Assembly (NCBI GenBank): GCA_039030175.1
Contig: JBCCER010000118.1
Location: 1-13,603 of the forward strand
Direction: 5' to 3'
Length of the DNA: 13,603 nt
Source: JANQGH01 sp039030175
Lineage (GTDB): Bacteria > Pseudomonadota > Alphaproteobacteria > DSM-16000 > Inquilinaceae
The notes below the pieces were generated by a model. That model saw nothing but the letters and a program-made list of their open reading frames with translations. It ran no database searches and was not told the DNA's origin. The position numbers and the translations under genes were made by a program. Below are positions 13,328-13,603 of the stretch, piece by piece (position 1 is the stretch's first letter; each line of letters opens with the position of its first letter).

Positions 13328-13360
13328 CGGTCGTGACGGCTTGCCGAATCGTCACCACCG
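13328..13360 (+). promoter_or_regulatory. Stem-loop directly upstream of the NCS2 permease start
   Basis: CGGTCGTGACG (13328-13338) pairs with CGTCACCACCG (13350-13360), with one mismatch in 11 bp and an 11-nt loop. The loop holds an alternative small hairpin, CGGC-TT-GCCG. The stem ends 13 nt before the permease ATG, a region with no visible Shine-Dalgarno. No T-run follows, so it is not a standard terminator. It may control translation or mRNA stability. It does not match the purine riboswitch consensus as I know it. Confidence 0.4.
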
Positions 13361-13373
13361 GACCCGCCTTTCC

Positions 13374-13603
13374 ATGCTCGACGCCATCTTCAAGCTGTCG
13401 GAAAACAACACGACTGTCCGCACTGAGCTGATTGCCGGGGCGACGACGTTTCTGGCGATGGCCTATATCGCCTTCGTCAATCCGCAGATCCTGGCGGCGG
13501 CGGGCATGGATCGAGATGCGGTGTTCGTTGCGACCTGTCTAGCGGCCACTTTCGGCTCTGCCTTCATGGGGCTCTACGCCCGATACCCGATCGCGGTGGC
13601 GCC
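13374..13603 (+). CDS. NCS2-family purine permease, AzgA-like (N-terminal 76 residues; cut by window end)
   Basis: The frame opens at ATG 13374 and is still open at the window end. It begins MLDAIFKLSENNTTVRTELIAG, the conserved start of the AzgA-type branch of nucleobase:cation symporters (adenine, guanine and hypoxanthine permeases such as E. coli PurP and YjcD). The first membrane helix follows, TTFLAMAYIAFVNPQIL, then AAGMDRDAVFVATCLAA and the second helix with GSAFMGLYARYPIAVA, just before the expected PGMGLN motif. It would import purine bases across the inner membrane; full members have about 430 residues. No ribosome site is visible before the ATG, and a stem-loop ends 13 nt upstream. 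Base specificity cannot be told from this fragment. Confidence 0.93.
   Translation, partial: MLDAIFKLSENNTTVRTELIAGATTFLAMAYIAFVNPQILAAAGMDRDAVFVATCLAATFGSAFMGLYARYPIAVA

Noticed and set aside
13265..13373. Purine riboswitch before the NCS2 permease
   Set aside because: The purine riboswitch core sequence and three-stem junction as I know them are not visible; only a single long stem-loop is supported.

Overview
The window is a GC-rich bacterial chromosome segment (roughly 60-65 % G+C by eye). It has short intergenic gaps, purine-rich Shine-Dalgarno sites and ATG starts. The protein types (two LysR regulators, an autotransporter with internal repeats, DUF1330, GFA, an AAC(3) homologue, small SDR and beta-hydroxyacid dehydrogenase genes) fit an environmental alphaproteobacterium, perhaps of the Rhodospirillales. 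That placement is an inference from gene style. There is no rRNA, tRNA, phage gene, transposase or CRISPR array.

Layout. (1) Positions 1-1211, plus strand: the tail of a YghZ-type aldo/keto reductase, then, 14 nt later, a beta-hydroxyacid dehydrogenase whose substrate loop reads SRT instead of the usual SGG. (2) Positions 1220-4920, minus strand: a Rid-family protein gene, then, 50 nt later, a 1080-residue autotransporter with seven tandem 49-residue repeats. The region upstream of the Rid gene carries several palindromes. (3) Positions 5046-8388, minus strand: a probable four-gene run read in the order LysR regulator, AAC(3)-type acetyltransferase, small membrane protein, double-zinc-ribbon membrane-anchored protein. 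(4) Positions 8527-9667, plus strand: a GFA/CENP-V-type zinc protein and a TenA-like helical protein. (5) Positions 9678-10843, minus strand: a second LysR regulator and, behind it, an easily missed 58-codon hydrophobic ORF with a TTG start. (6) Positions 10989-11276, plus strand: a DUF1330 protein divergent from that LysR gene, with an evenly spaced triple CGATA/TATCG motif between them. (7) Positions 11287-12078, minus strand: a classical SDR dehydrogenase. (8) Positions 12165-12440: a 276-bp element with no plausible gene, bounded by 31-bp terminal inverted repeats and folding into two further stem-loop lobes, best read as a MITE-like non-autonomous element. (9) Positions 12506-13264, plus strand: a 252-residue protein I do not recognise. 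(10) Positions 13374-13603, plus strand: the start of an NCS2/AzgA-type purine permease, cut by the window end, with a long hairpin just before its start codon.

I see no single pathway joining all of this. Most genes are small-molecule oxidoreductases, detoxification-type proteins and their regulators. The strongest candidates for something undescribed are the two-lobed inverted-repeat element, the 58-codon membrane ORF, the Rid/autotransporter pair with its operator-like palindromes, and the unrecognised 252-residue protein. I found no convincing new multigene defence or mobile system.
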